DNA of 64,000 bases from Cognatishimia activa (GCF_026016445.1 NZ_CP096147.1:2144501-2208500); one strand, 5' to 3'; shown: positions 26,260-36,416, counted from the stretch's first letter. The notes: generated by a model not told the origin, from the sequence alone. Program-made: numbers and translations.

Positions 26260-29109
26260 TTATTCAGCCGCTTCTGCGTAGTCATCCATCGGTGGGCAGG
26301 TACAGATCAGATGCCTGTCGCCAAAGGCATTGTCCACGCGGTTGACCGGTGGCCAGTATTTGTCGACCCGAAAGGCGCCGGGAGGGAAACAACCCTGCTC
26401 GCGGCTATCGGGACGATCCCAGTCTTTTACCAAATCTTCCATCGTATGCGGTGCGTTTTTCAGCGGGTTGTTCTCCGCATCCATATCGCCTTTTTCGATG
26501 GCGTCGATCTCTGCCCGGATCGCCAACATCGCGTCGCAGAACCGATCCAACTCAGCTTTGGTCTCAGATTCTGTCGGCTCAATCATCAGCGTGCCAGCCA
26601 CAGGCCAAGACATTGTTGGCGCGTGAAAGCCATTGTCGATCAGACGCTTGGCGATGTCGTCAACCGACACACCAGCCGTGTCCGCAAAGGGTCGCGTGTC
26701 GATAATGCATTCGTGCGCCACTCGGCCGGTTGGGCCTTTGTAGAGAACTTCAAAAGCGCCTTCCAAACGCTTTGCGATATAGTTGCCGTTCAAGATTGCC
26801 ACGCGAGTGGCTTGCGTCAGACCATCACCGCCCATCATCAGACAATAAGCCCAGCTGATCGCAAGGATGGACGCGGAGCCCAAAGGCGCTGCTGAAACCG
26901 GCCCTTCTTCGCCGCCCGTCTCTGGATGCCCTGGCAAATGCGGTGTTAGATGCGCTTTCACACCAATCGGTCCCATGCCCGGACCTCCACCGCCATGTGG
27001 GATAGCGAAGGTCTTGTGCAGGTTGAGGTGGCTTACATCACCGCCCAGATCACCCGGACGCGACAGGCCCACCATGGCGTTCATATTCGCGCCGTCGATA
27101 TAGACCTGCCCGCCGAAATCATGGGTGATCTGGCAAACCTCATGCACGGTTTCCTCAAACACGCCGTGGGTCGATGGATAGGTTATCATGCAGCCCGCGA
27201 GGTTTTCGCCATGTTTTTCAGCCTTGGCTTTAAAGTCCTCGAGATCAATGTCGCCGTTCTCAGCAGACTTCACCGGAACGACTTTCCAGCCCACCATCTG
27301 AGCCGATGCCGGGTTGGTCCCATGCGCACTCATTGGGATAAGGCAGATGTTCCGGTGCCCCTGGCCATTCGCACGGTGATACGCCGCAATGGTCAACAGA
27401 CCCGCATATTCCCCCTGCGCGCCGGAGTTCGGCTGCATGGAAATCGCGTCATATCCGGTGATGTCACAAAGCTTATCTGACAGATCCGTCACCATCTCGG
27501 TGTAACCTGCCGCTTGGTCCACAGGCGCAAACGGGTGCATATGCGCAAACTCAGGCCAGCTGATCGGCATCATTTCTGCCGCCGCGTTCAGCTTCATGGT
27601 GCAAGACCCCAGTGGGATCATCGCGCGATCCAAAGCCAAATCGCGATCCGCCAGACGGCGCATGTAACGCATCATTTCGGTTTCAGCGCGGTTCATGTGG
27701 AAGATCGGATGCGTCAGGTATTCCGTCCTGCGGTGCATGTTTTCAGGCACGCGGTAGCCCTGATCCAGCTTGTCGTCTTTGGTGACGATACCAAAGGCAC
27801 GCCAGACGCCTTCGATCACATCAGAACGTGTGGCCTCGTCGAGCGTGATGCCCACGCGGAACTCACCCACTTTACGCAGGTTGATGTTCTCATCCCGTGC
27901 AGATTTCAGAACCGCCGCCTGCAGAGGGCCAACATCCACTGTGATCGTGTCAAAGAAGGACTGTGGATCGACTTTGAACCCAGCCGCTTCAAGGCCGTTC
28001 GCCAAACGCACGGTCTTGCGGTGAATACGCTGCGCAATCGCCTGCAAACCTTTCGGGCCATGGAACACAGCGTACATCGATGCCATCACAGCCAGCAAAG
28101 CCTGCGCGGTGCAGACATTGGATGTCGCCTTTTCACGACGGATGTGTTGCTCACGGGTTTGCAGAGAGAGACGATAAGCGCGGTTACCGTGAGCATCGAT
28201 CGACACACCGACCAAACGGCCTGGCATCGCGCGTTTGTAAGCGTCCTTTGTGGCCATGTAAGCCGCGTGCGGGCCGCCGTATCCCATCGGCACGCCAAAT
28301 CGCTGGGTAGAGCCAACAGCGATATCGGCGCCCATAGCGCCGGGTTCTTTCAGCAGTGTCAGAGACAGAGGATCGGCTGCGACAATAGCAATCGCTTTGT
28401 TTTCATGCAGCTTTTCGATCTGGGGCGTAAAATCGCGCACATGACCGTAGGTGCCCGGATACTGGAACAATGCCCCAAAGACCTTGTCAGCTTCCAGCTT
28501 ATCCGGATTGCCGACGATCACCTCAATCCCCAGAGGTTCAGCACGCGTTTTCACAACCGCGATGTTTTGTGGGTGACAATCGCGGTCTACAAAGAAAGCC
28601 TTCGCTTTGGATTTCGCAACCCGCTGCGCCATGGTCATCGCTTCAGCACAGGCAGTGGATTCATCCAGCAACGAGGCGTTGGCGATCTCCAATCCCGTCA
28701 AATCGCTGACCATGGTCTGGAAGTTCAAAAGCGCTTCAAGACGGCCCTGAGAAATCTCTGGCTGGTAAGGCGTATAGGCCGTGTACCACGCTGGATTTTC
28801 CAGAATATTGCGCTGGATCGCAGGCGGTGTGACAGTGCCGTGATAGCCCTGCCCAATCAGGCTGGTCATCAGCACGTTTTTCTCTGCCGTTTGGCGCATC
28901 CGATACAGCAGCTGGCGCTCAGAAAGAGGACGACCGAAGTCTAATTCTTCTTTTTGACGGATCGATTTAGGTAGTGTGTCTTCGATCAAGTCATCAAGGT
29001 TTTTCGCTCCAACCACCTCCAGCATCTCAACCATCTCCTCCGGAGATGGACCGATGTGGCGACGGTTCGCGAAGTCGTAGGGCAGATAATCTGTAGGTTC
29101 GAAAGGCAT
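26260..29109 (-). CDS. gcvP: Glycine dehydrogenase (decarboxylating), P protein
   Basis: A 949-residue homodimeric-type P protein of the glycine cleavage system. It decarboxylates glycine and passes the aminomethyl group to the lipoyl arm of GcvH. The PLP lysine is near residue 699 in [20 protein letters not shown]. The start was set at 29109 ([21 protein letters not shown] opening) with GGAGACTAAG before it. It is last of gcvT-gcvH-gcvP. A small hairpin (TGCCCGG/CCGGGCA, 29149-29169) lies in the gcvH-gcvP gap and could tune gcvP expression or mRNA stability. Confidence 0.97.
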   Translation of the reverse strand: MPFEPTDYLPYDFANRRHIGPSPEEMVEMLEVVGAKNLDDLIEDTLPKSIRQKEELDFGRPLSERQLLYRMRQTAEKNVLMTSLIGQGYHGTVTPPAIQRNILENPAWYTAYTPYQPEISQGRLEALLNFQTMVSDLTGLEIANASLLDESTACAEAMTMAQRVAKSKAKAFFVDRDCHPQNIAVVKTRAEPLGIEVIVGNPDKLEADKVFGALFQYPGTYGHVRDFTPQIEKLHENKAIAIVAADPLSLTLLKEPGAMGADIAVGSTQRFGVPMGYGGPHAAYMATKDAYKRAMPGRLVGVSIDAHGNRAYRLSLQTREQHIRREKATSNVCTAQALLAVMASMYAVFHGPKGLQAIAQRIHRKTVRLANGLEAAGFKVDPQSFFDTITVDVGPLQAAVLKSARDENINLRKVGEFRVGITLDEATRSDVIEGVWRAFGIVTKDDKLDQGYRVPENMHRRTEYLTHPIFHMNRAETEMMRYMRRLADRDLALDRAMIPLGSCTMKLNAAAEMMPISWPEFAHMHPFAPVDQAAGYTEMVTDLSDKLCDITGYDAISMQPNSGAQGEYAGLLTIAAYHRANGQGHRNICLIPMSAHGTNPASAQMVGWKVVPVKSAENGDIDLEDFKAKAEKHGENLAGCMITYPSTHGVFEETVHEVCQITHDFGGQVYIDGANMNAMVGLSRPGDLGGDVSHLNLHKTFAIPHGGGGPGMGPIGVKAHLTPHLPGHPETGGEEGPVSAAPLGSASILAISWAYCLMMGGDGLTQATRVAILNGNYIAKRLEGAFEVLYKGPTGRVAHECIIDTRPFADTAGVSVDDIAKRLIDNGFHAPTMSWPVAGTLMIEPTESETKAELDRFCDAMLAIRAEIDAIEKGDMDAENNPLKNAPHTMEDLVKDWDRPDSREQGCFPPGAFRVDKYWPPVNRVDNAFGDRHLICTCPPMDDYAEAAE

Positions 29110-29174
29110 CTTAGTCTCCAGTCGAAGTTTGCAATCAGCAATCAAGGTGCCCGGCCCTTGAACCGGGCAATATT

Positions 29175-29534
29175 TTACCCGATGAAGTTGTTATAAGCGG
29201 CTTCGTCCATGTAATCGTCCATCTGGCTCAGATCAGACGCTTTCATTTTGAAGAACCATGCATCGCCAATCGGATCTTCATTGACTTTGCCAGGCTCATC
29301 TACGAGCGCTTCATTCACTTCGACGATCTCACCATCCAGAGGTGCGAGAATGTCTGAGGCGGCCTTCACAGATTCAATCACGCAGACTTCGTCATCTTTT
29401 GACACTTCAGTATCGATCTCTGGCAGTTCGACAAAAACAACATCGCCCAATTGTTCTGCCGCGTGGGCGGTGACGCCGACCACCACAACATCGCCCTCAA
29501 CGCGCAGCCATTCGTGCTCTTCAGTAAATTTCAT
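29175..29534 (-). CDS. gcvH: Glycine cleavage system H protein
   Basis: A 119-residue lipoyl carrier that shuttles the aminomethyl group between the P and T proteins. The lipoylated lysine is K57 in [10 protein letters not shown]. The start [11 protein letters not shown] and the C-terminal WFFKMKASD segment are typical. AGGAGCGAACCC precedes the ATG. It lies 23 bp after gcvT in the operon. Confidence 0.96.
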   Translation of the reverse strand: MKFTEEHEWLRVEGDVVVVGVTAHAAEQLGDVVFVELPEIDTEVSKDDEVCVIESVKAASDILAPLDGEIVEVNEALVDEPGKVNEDPIGDAWFFKMKASDLSQMDDYMDEAAYNNFIG

Positions 29535-29557
29535 GGGTTCGCTCCTGTGTATTCTGT

Positions 29558-30691
29558 TCAGCGTTTGAAGTTGGCTGGGACCAATGGCAGCTTCGCCACT
29601 TTCAGCGGCATACGTTTGCCTCGGACCTCGCCGAATAAGTCAGTTCCAACAGCCGCGTAGCTGCTGCCAATATAGCCCATGGCCACCGGGCCATTCACGG
29701 TTGGGCCAAAGCCACCAGAGGTCACGGTGCCAATTGGCTCCCCGCCGTCATCGGTTGCAAAAATCGGAGTACCTGCACGCATTGGCGCCCGCCCCTGCGG
29801 CAGCAATCCTACTCGTTTGTGGGCCACACCTTCAGCCATGGCACTTAAGATATGGGCTGCGCCCGGAAAGCCGCCTTCGCGCTCGCCACCTGCACGGCGC
29901 ACCTTCTGGATCGCCCAGATCAGACCCGCTTCAATGGGGTTTGTGGTGGCGTCGATATCATTGCCATAAAGGCAGAGCCCGGCTTCGAGGCGCAGACTGT
30001 CACGTGCACCCAGGCCGATGGGTTCGACCTCCTCCATCTCAAGCAGCGCCCGGCAAAGCGCCTCTGCCGCATCATGCGGCACTGAGATTTCGAACCCATC
30101 TTCGCCGGTGTACCCGGAGCGAGAGACCCAACACTCTGCCCCAGCCAATTCGAGATTGGCGACATCCATGAAGACCATTTCCTCGGCGACAGGATTGAGG
30201 CGCGCCAGAGCCGCCTCTGCTGCGGGGCCTTGCAGTGCAATCAAAGCCCGGCCAGTGATTTCATCAACTGTGACTTCAGGCTCCAATGCCGCCTTCATCC
30301 GGGCGATATCGGCTTCTTTGCAGGCTGCATTGACCACGACAAAGAGATGATCGCCACGATTGGCAAACATCAGATCGTCTTCGATCCCACCGTCATCATT
30401 TGTAAAAAACCCGTAGCGTTGCTTGTTCTGATCCAAATCCGCAACATCCATCGGCACCAGAGTTTCAAAAGCATGCGCAACCGCCTCGTAGTTTTCGCCG
30501 CGAAGGATCACTTGCCCCATGTGGCTCACATCAAACAACCCTGCCTGCGCACGGCAATGCAGATGCTCTTTCATCACTCCAAGTGGATATTGCACAGGCA
30601 TGGAATAGCCAGCAAATGGCACCATCTTGGCACCGAGTTCAGCATGCAGATCAAATAGCGGCGTATGGTTCAGGTCACCTGTCTCAGCCAT
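29558..30691 (-). CDS. gcvT: Glycine cleavage system aminomethyltransferase (T protein)
   Basis: A 377-residue tetrahydrofolate-dependent enzyme that releases ammonia and forms 5,10-methylene-THF from the aminomethyl-lipoyl arm. Recognised by [42 protein letters not shown] and [19 protein letters not shown]. It is the first gene of the operon and is preceded by a tandem glycine riboswitch, so it should be induced by glycine. The ribosome-binding site AGGGAG lies inside a hairpin (30699-30716). Confidence 0.96.
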   Translation of the reverse strand: MAETGDLNHTPLFDLHAELGAKMVPFAGYSMPVQYPLGVMKEHLHCRAQAGLFDVSHMGQVILRGENYEAVAHAFETLVPMDVADLDQNKQRYGFFTNDDGGIEDDLMFANRGDHLFVVVNAACKEADIARMKAALEPEVTVDEITGRALIALQGPAAEAALARLNPVAEEMVFMDVANLELAGAECWVSRSGYTGEDGFEISVPHDAAEALCRALLEMEEVEPIGLGARDSLRLEAGLCLYGNDIDATTNPIEAGLIWAIQKVRRAGGEREGGFPGAAHILSAMAEGVAHKRVGLLPQGRAPMRAGTPIFATDDGGEPIGTVTSGGFGPTVNGPVAMGYIGSSYAAVGTDLFGEVRGKRMPLKVAKLPLVPANFKR

Positions 30692-30698
30692 CTATGTC

Positions 30699-30716
30699 GC
30701 TCCCTTATTCCGGAGC
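30699..30716 (-). promoter_or_regulatory. Hairpin covering the gcvT ribosome-binding site
   Basis: In the mRNA, GCTCC pairs with GGAGC around an 8-nt loop, placing part of the gcvT Shine-Dalgarno AGGGAG in the stem. Together with the upstream glycine aptamers this suggests an expression platform acting on translation; the linkage is inferred. Confidence 0.55.
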
Positions 30717-30776
30717 ATGCTGAGTGCAGACTACCGGCATCACATTTGCGCAGATTGTCCCTGCGCGCGATGCCCC

Positions 30777-30921
30777 CTCTGTCCTTTCGCCTGAGATCGT
30801 TATCCCTTCGGCGGGTGCATTTGCACCACTCTCCAGAGTTCAGCGGATGACGTCGGTCCCTTTGGCCTGAGAGTTTCCGGGGCGGTTGCTCCTTCGGCAC
30901 CGGGTTACCCGGTTCTCCCGA
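30777..30921 (-). promoter_or_regulatory. Tandem glycine riboswitch
   Basis: Two consecutive glycine aptamers precede gcvT. Aptamer I spans about 30853-30921 (TCGG/CCGA closing helix, GTGCCGAAGGAGCAA and AAACTCTCAGGC core). Aptamer II spans about 30777-30838 (CTCTG/CAGAG closing helix, CCGCCGAAGGGATAA and ATCTCAGGCGAAAGGAC core). The conserved CCGAAGG and CTCAGGC-AAAGG elements match the Rfam-type glycine riboswitch, normally a genetic on-switch for gcv operons. About 85 nt separate the second aptamer from the gcvT start. Confidence 0.95.
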
Positions 30922-30941
30922 GTCACCTTAGCTTAGGTGAC
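30922..30941. promoter_or_regulatory. Palindrome at the 5' end of the gcv leader
   Basis: GTCACCT (30922-30928) and AGGTGAC (30935-30941) form a 7-bp inverted repeat around TAGCTT, directly adjoining aptamer I. The transcription start should lie near here, so this may be an operator or part of the promoter. No T-run follows on either side, which argues against a terminator. Confidence 0.4.
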
Positions 30942-30976
30942 AAATTAGATGTGAGATTCGACATATTCAAGCCCAT

Positions 30977-31423
30977 TTACGACAAGCACGGATCTGGAAG
31001 CAAAATTTTCTGCAATGCTTTGTTATTACAAATCAAACTGTCGAGGGTCAGATCATCAAGACTTGCGAAGAAAGCCTCAGCCGCGCGTTGCAGTGCTTCT
31101 TTGAGACGACATGCTTCCACCAAAGGACAGCTTCCATCGGTATCCGCAAAGCAATCATTCTCCGGCACAGGGCCTTCCATTTGGCGGAAGATTTCTCCTA
31201 TTTGGATTGCGCTGGCCTCACGGCCAAGCTCAACCCCGCCATTGCGCCCTCGGTGGGTGTTCAAATAGCCAAGATGACCCAATTCATTGATCACTTGCGC
31301 AAGATGATTTTCAGAAGTCTGACAAATACCAGATATCTCCGCTTTGGTGACCAAACGCCCTTTGTTGACGGCACAAAACATCAAAACACGCATCGCGAGG
31401 TTGGTTCGTTTTGTCATGCGCAT
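30977..31423 (-). CDS. Rrf2 family transcriptional regulator (NsrR/RirA-like)
   Basis: A 148-residue Rrf2 regulator. It has a winged helix (SGICQTSENHLAQVINELGHLGYL, then RGRNGGVELGR) and a three-cysteine cluster C-FADTDGS-C-PLVEA-C-RLK that should bind an Fe-S cluster. Sequence flavour lies between NsrR (nitric oxide sensor) and RirA (iron regulator); I cannot decide between them. I prefer the start at 31423 (MRMTKRTN), 9 nt after GGAG. It sits upstream of the gcv leader on the same strand; control of its neighbours is not evident. Confidence 0.85.
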   Translation of the reverse strand: MRMTKRTNLAMRVLMFCAVNKGRLVTKAEISGICQTSENHLAQVINELGHLGYLNTHRGRNGGVELGREASAIQIGEIFRQMEGPVPENDCFADTDGSCPLVEACRLKEALQRAAEAFFASLDDLTLDSLICNNKALQKILLPDPCLS

Positions 31424-31516
31424 TGTCGTCATCTCCGCTTGGTTTGCTGAAAACCTTACCCGCGACCTCATCTTTTCGAATTGACACAGATCAAGCAGCG
31501 CGCGATTTCTGAGCCT

Positions 31517-32080
31517 ATGACAGCCCCTTATTTCTTTGGCTACGGCAGCCTAGTAAACCGGCGCACCCATGATTACGGGGATATTCAGCCCGCAACGCTG
31601 ACAGGCTGGCGGCGCGTCTGGCGGCAGACCACATATGCCCCGCGCCCCATTTTAACAGTCGAACCCTGCGAAAACGTTACGATTACCGGGCTGATTGCGC
31701 ATGTGCCCAACGACGATTGGGCAGAGTTAGACCAGCGCGAACATGCCTATGATCGCGTGCCAGTGAACCATGCAATCCGCCACGATCTTTCAAACCCTGC
31801 TGACATTGCGACCTACACTGTGCCGATCGACAAACATCCGGCAAGTGAAGAGCTGAAGCCGATCTATTTGAGCTACCTAGATGTTGTTGTTCAGGGCTAT
31901 CTGATGGAATTTGGTATCGAAGGTGTTCGCGCGTTTTTTAACACGACAATAGGCTGGGAAGCCCCGATCAAAAATGACAGGAACGATCCGATTTACCCGC
32001 GCCACCAGATTCTCACACCAGAAGAAACGCGGTTGGTAGATGCAGAACTGTCTCGGATTGACTGTCGATATCTCCCTTAA
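31517..32080 (+). CDS. Gamma-glutamylcyclotransferase-like protein
   Basis: A 187-residue GGCT/AIG2-fold protein. The substrate-binding YFFGYGSLVN motif opens the protein and the catalytic Glu is in LDQREHAYDRV. Family members release 5-oxoproline from gamma-glutamyl amides; the longer C-terminal part (residues 110-187) is typical of a bacterial subgroup with unclear substrate. I start at 31517 (MTAPYFFGYGS). Divergent from the Rrf2 gene; its stop overlaps the MATE gene stop by 4 bases. Confidence 0.82.
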   Translation: MTAPYFFGYGSLVNRRTHDYGDIQPATLTGWRRVWRQTTYAPRPILTVEPCENVTITGLIAHVPNDDWAELDQREHAYDRVPVNHAIRHDLSNPADIATYTVPIDKHPASEELKPIYLSYLDVVVQGYLMEFGIEGVRAFFNTTIGWEAPIKNDRNDPIYPRHQILTPEETRLVDAELSRIDCRYLP

Positions 32081-33477
32081 CGGCGCAGGTGCATTATAGA
32101 CATCAGACGACCTTGGCGGGCAAATGGTGCTTGGTCGGGCTCTTTGCGAAGAGACATGACGCGATAAGCGAGGATCAAGGCAATGCCCGCAAAGATCACC
32201 CCCCCCACGGCCTGACCGATCAGAACGCCCGGTGCTCCCCACCACGCAGCTCCAATCCAGACAAATGGAATGGTACCCAGAGTGTGCCGGCCCCAGTTGA
32301 TCCATGTGGAATAAAATGGGTGGCCAAGGTTGTTGAAAGCGGCGTTGGAAACGAAAAGCACACCGTTGAAGAAGAAAGCCAAAGCCAGCGGTCCGCAGAA
32401 GAGATAGAGCAAGGTAACGGCCATGCCTTCGGCGCTAAACAGGGCGACCAGTGGATCTCTGAGCAGAAACAACAGCACAGTCATTCCGCCCACCCACATG
32501 GCGGTAAACAGCAAGCCCTCGCGGAAAGCGGTTCGTACACGGTCATACTGTCCGGCTCCAAAGTTCTGCCCGATGACTGGGCCTACCGCACCAGAGAGCG
32601 CAAAGATCATACCGAATGCCACTGGGGTAAGACGTGCGACGATGGCCATACCAGCAACCGCGTCCTCGCCATATGTGGCCATCGTGCGAGTCACATAGGC
32701 TTGCCCAATTGGCGTTGCGAGTTGGGTCAGAATGGCAGGCCCTGCAATGCCAACGATCGCCATCAGATCAATACGGAATTGCGACGGTGTCGGTTTATCT
32801 AAACCTTTGTGCACCTTTATCACCGGATAGAGTGCAAAGAAGGCAATCGCAAAACGCGCTGCGACAGAAGCCCATGCCGCGCCGGACAGCTCCATATCCA
32901 GACCAAAGATCAGGATCGGGTCGAGTACAGCGTTCACTGCCCCGCCAATAATCGTGGACATCATTGAACGGCGCGCGTCGCCATGAGCGCGCAGGATCGC
33001 GCCGCCCACCATGGCTATCAGCAGGATTGGCAGAGTGGGAATGATGATCTGCAGGTAGCTGACAGCGAGCTCAAGCGTAAGGCCACTAGCCCCCATGAGG
33101 CCCGCGAGGTATTCGAGATTAAACCAAACCAGCGCGGCAAAAATTGCAGCAAAAATAAAGCCATAGAGCAATGAGGTCGCAGCGCGGCGTCCAGCCTTCT
33201 GCCGATCGCCCTCACCCAAGGCCTGCGCAACAAGCGCGCCTGCTGCAATGGCCATTCCGATACCAAAGCTTGAAGTGAAAAACAGGATCGCACCAGCGTA
33301 TCCGACAGCTGCAGCCAGCTCATCTTTGCCAAGCATTGAGATGAAGACCATATCGACCAGATCAACAAGGAAGATTGCCATTAGGCCAACCGATGATGTG
33401 GCCGACATGACAACCACATGCCGGAACAAACTGCCTGTTAGAAATTTCGCCTGTGCATTCGCCGGGGCATCAGCCAT
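32077..33477 (-). CDS. MATE family efflux transporter
   Basis: A 466-residue membrane protein with about 12 hydrophobic segments in two homologous halves, including DLVDMVFISMLGKDELAAAVG near the start and PIGQAYVTRTMATYGEDAVAG in the second half, both typical of MATE (NorM/DinF-like) proteins. It should export cationic drugs or metabolites with Na+ or H+ coupling. GGGAGCGTGTAA precedes the ATG. It is single, facing away from gltX-side terminator signals. Confidence 0.9.
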   Translation of the reverse strand: MADAPANAQAKFLTGSLFRHVVVMSATSSVGLMAIFLVDLVDMVFISMLGKDELAAAVGYAGAILFFTSSFGIGMAIAAGALVAQALGEGDRQKAGRRAATSLLYGFIFAAIFAALVWFNLEYLAGLMGASGLTLELAVSYLQIIIPTLPILLIAMVGGAILRAHGDARRSMMSTIIGGAVNAVLDPILIFGLDMELSGAAWASVAARFAIAFFALYPVIKVHKGLDKPTPSQFRIDLMAIVGIAGPAILTQLATPIGQAYVTRTMATYGEDAVAGMAIVARLTPVAFGMIFALSGAVGPVIGQNFGAGQYDRVRTAFREGLLFTAMWVGGMTVLLFLLRDPLVALFSAEGMAVTLLYLFCGPLALAFFFNGVLFVSNAAFNNLGHPFYSTWINWGRHTLGTIPFVWIGAAWWGAPGVLIGQAVGGVIFAGIALILAYRVMSLRKEPDQAPFARQGRLMSIMHLRR

Positions 33478-33565
33478 TTACACGCTCCCTCTGTCCATGT
33501 CTTAACAGATCACGAAGCGAACCCCATGCCAATCTGCAAAAATGCACATACATCACGGCGCAAAC

Positions 33566-33598
33566 AAAAAGGCCGCCCTAGAGAGAGAGCGGCCTTTT
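33566..33598 (-). terminator. Terminator after gltX
   Basis: AAAAGGCCGC (33567-33576) and GCGGCCTTTT (33589-33598) form a 10-bp stem with a 12-nt loop. On the minus strand it is followed by TTTTTG, ending the gltX transcript. Confidence 0.88.
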
Positions 33599-33618
33599 GA
33601 AACATTTGGCTGGACAGA

Positions 33619-34944
33619 TTATCCCCGCGCTTTGATCACCTTCAGCAGCGGCAGGACCGCGGACATGTCAGGGCCATGGCTCTGACCGGTCAGTGCCTTG
33701 CGCAGTGGCATGAACAGACCCCGCCCCTTGCGGCCAGTTGCTTCTTTCACAGCCTTGGTCCAAGCACCCCAGGTTTCACCGTCAAATGGCCCTTCCGGCA
33801 GCAACGCCATGGCTTCGGTAACAAAGTCTTTGTCTTCGTCGTCGATCACTGGTTCCGCACCGTTCGCGAAGAGATCCCACCAGGGAGCGATGTCTTTACG
33901 AGTTGTGATGTTCTCGCGCACGACCATCCAGAATTGCTCCGCCAGCTCAGATGGCACCCCAGCCGCGGCCACATCATCTGCAACCTCGGCCAAAGAGCGG
34001 TCGCCCAGCAGGCGGGCGGTCAATGGATAGAGATCCTGTACATCAAACTTGGTCGGCGCTGTGCCGAACTGGCTGATGTCAAAACCTTCTGCAATCTCGT
34101 CAATCGAGCCACGCAGCTCAACCGGCTGGCTAGAACCAAGACGCGCCATTAGGCTCAAAAGCGCCATTGGCTCAACACCTGCTTCACGCAGATCGCGCAG
34201 TGCCAATGTGCCTAGACGTTTCGAGAGGCTTTCGCCCTGAGGACCGGTCAGCAGCGAATGGTGTGCAAATGTTGGAACCGTGCCGCCCATCGCTTCGATC
34301 ATCTGAATTTGGGTCGCTGTGTTGGTGACGTGGTCAGAGCCGCGCACAACATGGGTCACACCCATTTCCGTGTCATCTACAACGGATGCCAGCGTATAGA
34401 GGAACTGGCCATCGCCACGGATCAGAACCGGGTCAGACACAGACGCCGCGTCAATCGACAGATCACCCAACACACCATCCGCCCAGTTGATGCGTGTTTG
34501 ATCCAGTTTGAAGCGCCAGTGGCCATCGCCGCGTTCTGCGCGCAGCTTCTCGCGCTCTTCATCAGACAGGTTCAACGCCGCGCGATCGTAGACCGGCGGT
34601 TTGCCCATGTTCAGTTGTTTTTTACGCTTGAGGTCGAGTTCAGTCGGTGTCTCAAAACACTCGTAGAACTTGCCCATCTCACGCAGCTTGTCGGCTGCTG
34701 CATGGTAGCGGTCCAGACGCTCAGACTGACGCTCGATCTTGTCCCAGGTCAGACCCAGCCATTCCAGATCTTCTTGGATCGCATCAACATATTCCTGCTT
34801 GGACCGTTCTGGATCCGTATCATCGATACGCAGAATGAATGTCCCGCCCGCCTTCTTGGCGATCAGGAAGTTCATCAGTGCAGTGCGCAGGTTGCCAACA
34901 TGGATATAGCCCGTGGGCGACGGGGCAAATCGAGTAGTGGTCAT
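33619..34944 (-). CDS. gltX: Glutamate--tRNA ligase
   Basis: A 441-residue class I synthetase. The ATP-binding HIGH-type motif is in FAPSPTGYIHVGNLRTA and the KMSKS-type motif is ESLSKRLG. The anticodon-binding domain is alpha-helical at the C-terminus. Many alphaproteobacteria carry two GluRS genes, so this could charge tRNA-Glu, tRNA-Gln or both; if discriminating, a second copy should exist elsewhere. GGAGACGTCTT precedes the ATG and a strong terminator follows. Confidence 0.94.
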   Translation of the reverse strand: MTTTRFAPSPTGYIHVGNLRTALMNFLIAKKAGGTFILRIDDTDPERSKQEYVDAIQEDLEWLGLTWDKIERQSERLDRYHAAADKLREMGKFYECFETPTELDLKRKKQLNMGKPPVYDRAALNLSDEEREKLRAERGDGHWRFKLDQTRINWADGVLGDLSIDAASVSDPVLIRGDGQFLYTLASVVDDTEMGVTHVVRGSDHVTNTATQIQMIEAMGGTVPTFAHHSLLTGPQGESLSKRLGTLALRDLREAGVEPMALLSLMARLGSSQPVELRGSIDEIAEGFDISQFGTAPTKFDVQDLYPLTARLLGDRSLAEVADDVAAAGVPSELAEQFWMVVRENITTRKDIAPWWDLFANGAEPVIDDEDKDFVTEAMALLPEGPFDGETWGAWTKAVKEATGRKGRGLFMPLRKALTGQSHGPDMSAVLPLLKVIKARG

Positions 34945-35184
34945 AAGACGTCTCCAAATATCCCGCGCTGCTTGTCACAAGCCATTGCCATTGTCCAGAA
35001 CAAGGCTCTGCGCTGATCGTTCTAAAATGCACACAAAACCGCGCTGTGACCTCCATACCCGTTTGGACAGGTGCCTCTCCGCATTGGCGGCTCTTCACCC
35101 CCATAGGCCTATCAGGTGAGCGCGGAAAATCACCTAAAGTTGCAGGATATTTTGGGGCAAGAAATTTTTGAAAAGGAGAATTCG

Positions 35185-35877
35185 ATGGACACGACCATTT
35201 TCGATGCGATTCAATCGATTGGCGGGCGGTCAGACCTGTTTGACCGCGCCATCTGTAACATCGCGACCAATCCACTACTCAAGGGAGCCTTGCCCATGAT
35301 CTTCTTCTGGGCGCTTTGGTTTGCGCCATCCTACAATCGGATGGTCTACCGTGCTCGCCTCTTGGCCATGCTCGTTGTGGCCGCCGTAGCCATTGTTATC
35401 GGCCGTGCCATGGCAACTCTTCTACCTTTTCGCCTGCGTCCGCTGCATGATCCAGACATAAAAATGCAATTATCCTTCGACTTGGATCCATCCATCCTAT
35501 CTGGCTGGAGTGCCTTTCCAAGCGATCACGCAGTCATGTTCTTTGCACTCTCGACCTGCTTCTTCCTGATCCAAAAACGCATCGGCTATATTGCTTTCGT
35601 CCACAGCATAATCGCAATCGCATTTGCACGCGTGTTTCTTGGGTTTCACTGGCCATCTGATGTCCTGGCGGGTGCATTGGTCGGCGCAGGTGTTGCAATG
35701 GTTCTGTTCAGACCCGTTGCAAAACTCATCAGTCAGACGCAATTGACCCGCTGGCTAATTCGCCGTGAGCAGTTTCTCTATCCGGCGCTGTTCATCATTA
35801 CGTATCAAGTCACCACAATGTTCAACGCGACACGTGAACTTGCTTCGGCCATGCTCGACGCTCTGAGCCTCGTTTAG
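35185..35877 (+). CDS. Membrane phosphatase of the PAP2 family
   Basis: A 230-residue protein with about six hydrophobic segments and the three PAP2 motifs: a FRLRP-type first motif, WSAFPSDHAVMFFA (usual PSGH is PSDH here) and ARVFLGFHWPSDVLAG (Arg, His, Asp). It should dephosphorylate a lipid phosphate such as phosphatidate or undecaprenyl diphosphate, with the active site facing the periplasm. The start at 35185 follows AAGGAGAATTCG. It is divergent from gltX. Confidence 0.88.
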   Translation: MDTTIFDAIQSIGGRSDLFDRAICNIATNPLLKGALPMIFFWALWFAPSYNRMVYRARLLAMLVVAAVAIVIGRAMATLLPFRLRPLHDPDIKMQLSFDLDPSILSGWSAFPSDHAVMFFALSTCFFLIQKRIGYIAFVHSIIAIAFARVFLGFHWPSDVLAGALVGAGVAMVLFRPVAKLISQTQLTRWLIRREQFLYPALFIITYQVTTMFNATRELASAMLDALSLV

Positions 35878-35891
35878 TAAATAACGTTAGC

Positions 35892-35912
35892 AGAGGCGCC
35901 TATCGCGCCTCT
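35892..35912. terminator. Bidirectional hairpin between PAP2 and DUF1801 genes
   Basis: AGAGGCGC and GCGCCTCT form an 8-bp stem with a 5-nt loop between the convergent genes; it overlaps the last codons of the DUF1801 gene. There is no clear T-run, so it may act as a Rho-assisted or RNA-stabilising end. Confidence 0.5.
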
Positions 35913-36334
35913 ACTGTCCAGATTTTGTCGAGGTCTTTCAGCCCTGCCCCGACGAGTTCTCGCAGCACATCCAGGTCGATGTCTGCGAGTTTGTTTACAT
36001 AGAGGCAGCTTTTCCCAAGCTTATGTTTACCAAGCCTCCCCATGATCTCTGAATAATCCTGATAGCCGGGCATGATGTAGATCGAGAGATTGGACTTTCG
36101 TGGTGAAAAACCGGTCGCAAGGAAATCGCCCTCTCGGCCGCTTTCATATATGTAGTGATACCGGCCAAACCCAATGATGGACGGCCCCCACATCACCGGT
36201 TCAAATCCGCTGACCTCTGTAAATAGATCGAGTAGCACCAAACCGTCCTCTCGGCGAGTTGGATGCTCCACTTTCAGAAGAAAGTCCCGCGGGTCTTCCC
36301 CGCTGGCCACTGTCTTGTTTTGTGCTTTCGCCAT
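35900..36334 (-). CDS. DUF1801 domain-containing protein
   Basis: A 144-residue small protein of the DUF1801 (YdhG-like) fold, recognised by WGPSIIGFGRYHYIYESGRE and GFSPRKSNLSIYIMPGY. The family lacks a settled biochemical role. I start at 36334 (MAKAQN) because GGAGGTGAGC precedes it. It is divergent from the metallo-hydrolase gene with 82 bp between. Confidence 0.8.
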   Translation of the reverse strand: MAKAQNKTVASGEDPRDFLLKVEHPTRREDGLVLLDLFTEVSGFEPVMWGPSIIGFGRYHYIYESGREGDFLATGFSPRKSNLSIYIMPGYQDYSEIMGRLGKHKLGKSCLYVNKLADIDLDVLRELVGAGLKDLDKIWTVEAR

Positions 36335-36416
36335 GCTCACCTCCGGATCACGCAATCGCTATCTTGAAATATTCGGAATCAACCTATCATCTTCGTCAGC
36401 TGCTCAGGAGGATGCC

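Noticed and set aside
27514..28944. 476-codon open frame antisense to gcvP
   Set aside because: His/Arg-rich shadow of a strongly conserved gene, with no motif of its own.
29149..29169. GCCCGG/CCGGGC hairpin in the gcvH-gcvP gap as a terminator
   Set aside because: No T-run follows and gcvP must be transcribed beyond it; more likely an intercistronic processing or stability element.
30670..30900. 76-codon frame across the gcv leader
   Set aside because: It covers the glycine riboswitch, whose RNA structure explains the conservation.
34820..35275. 151-codon minus-strand frame spanning the gltX start and the PAP2 promoter
   Set aside because: It overlaps two supported genes and has no motif; treated as shadow.
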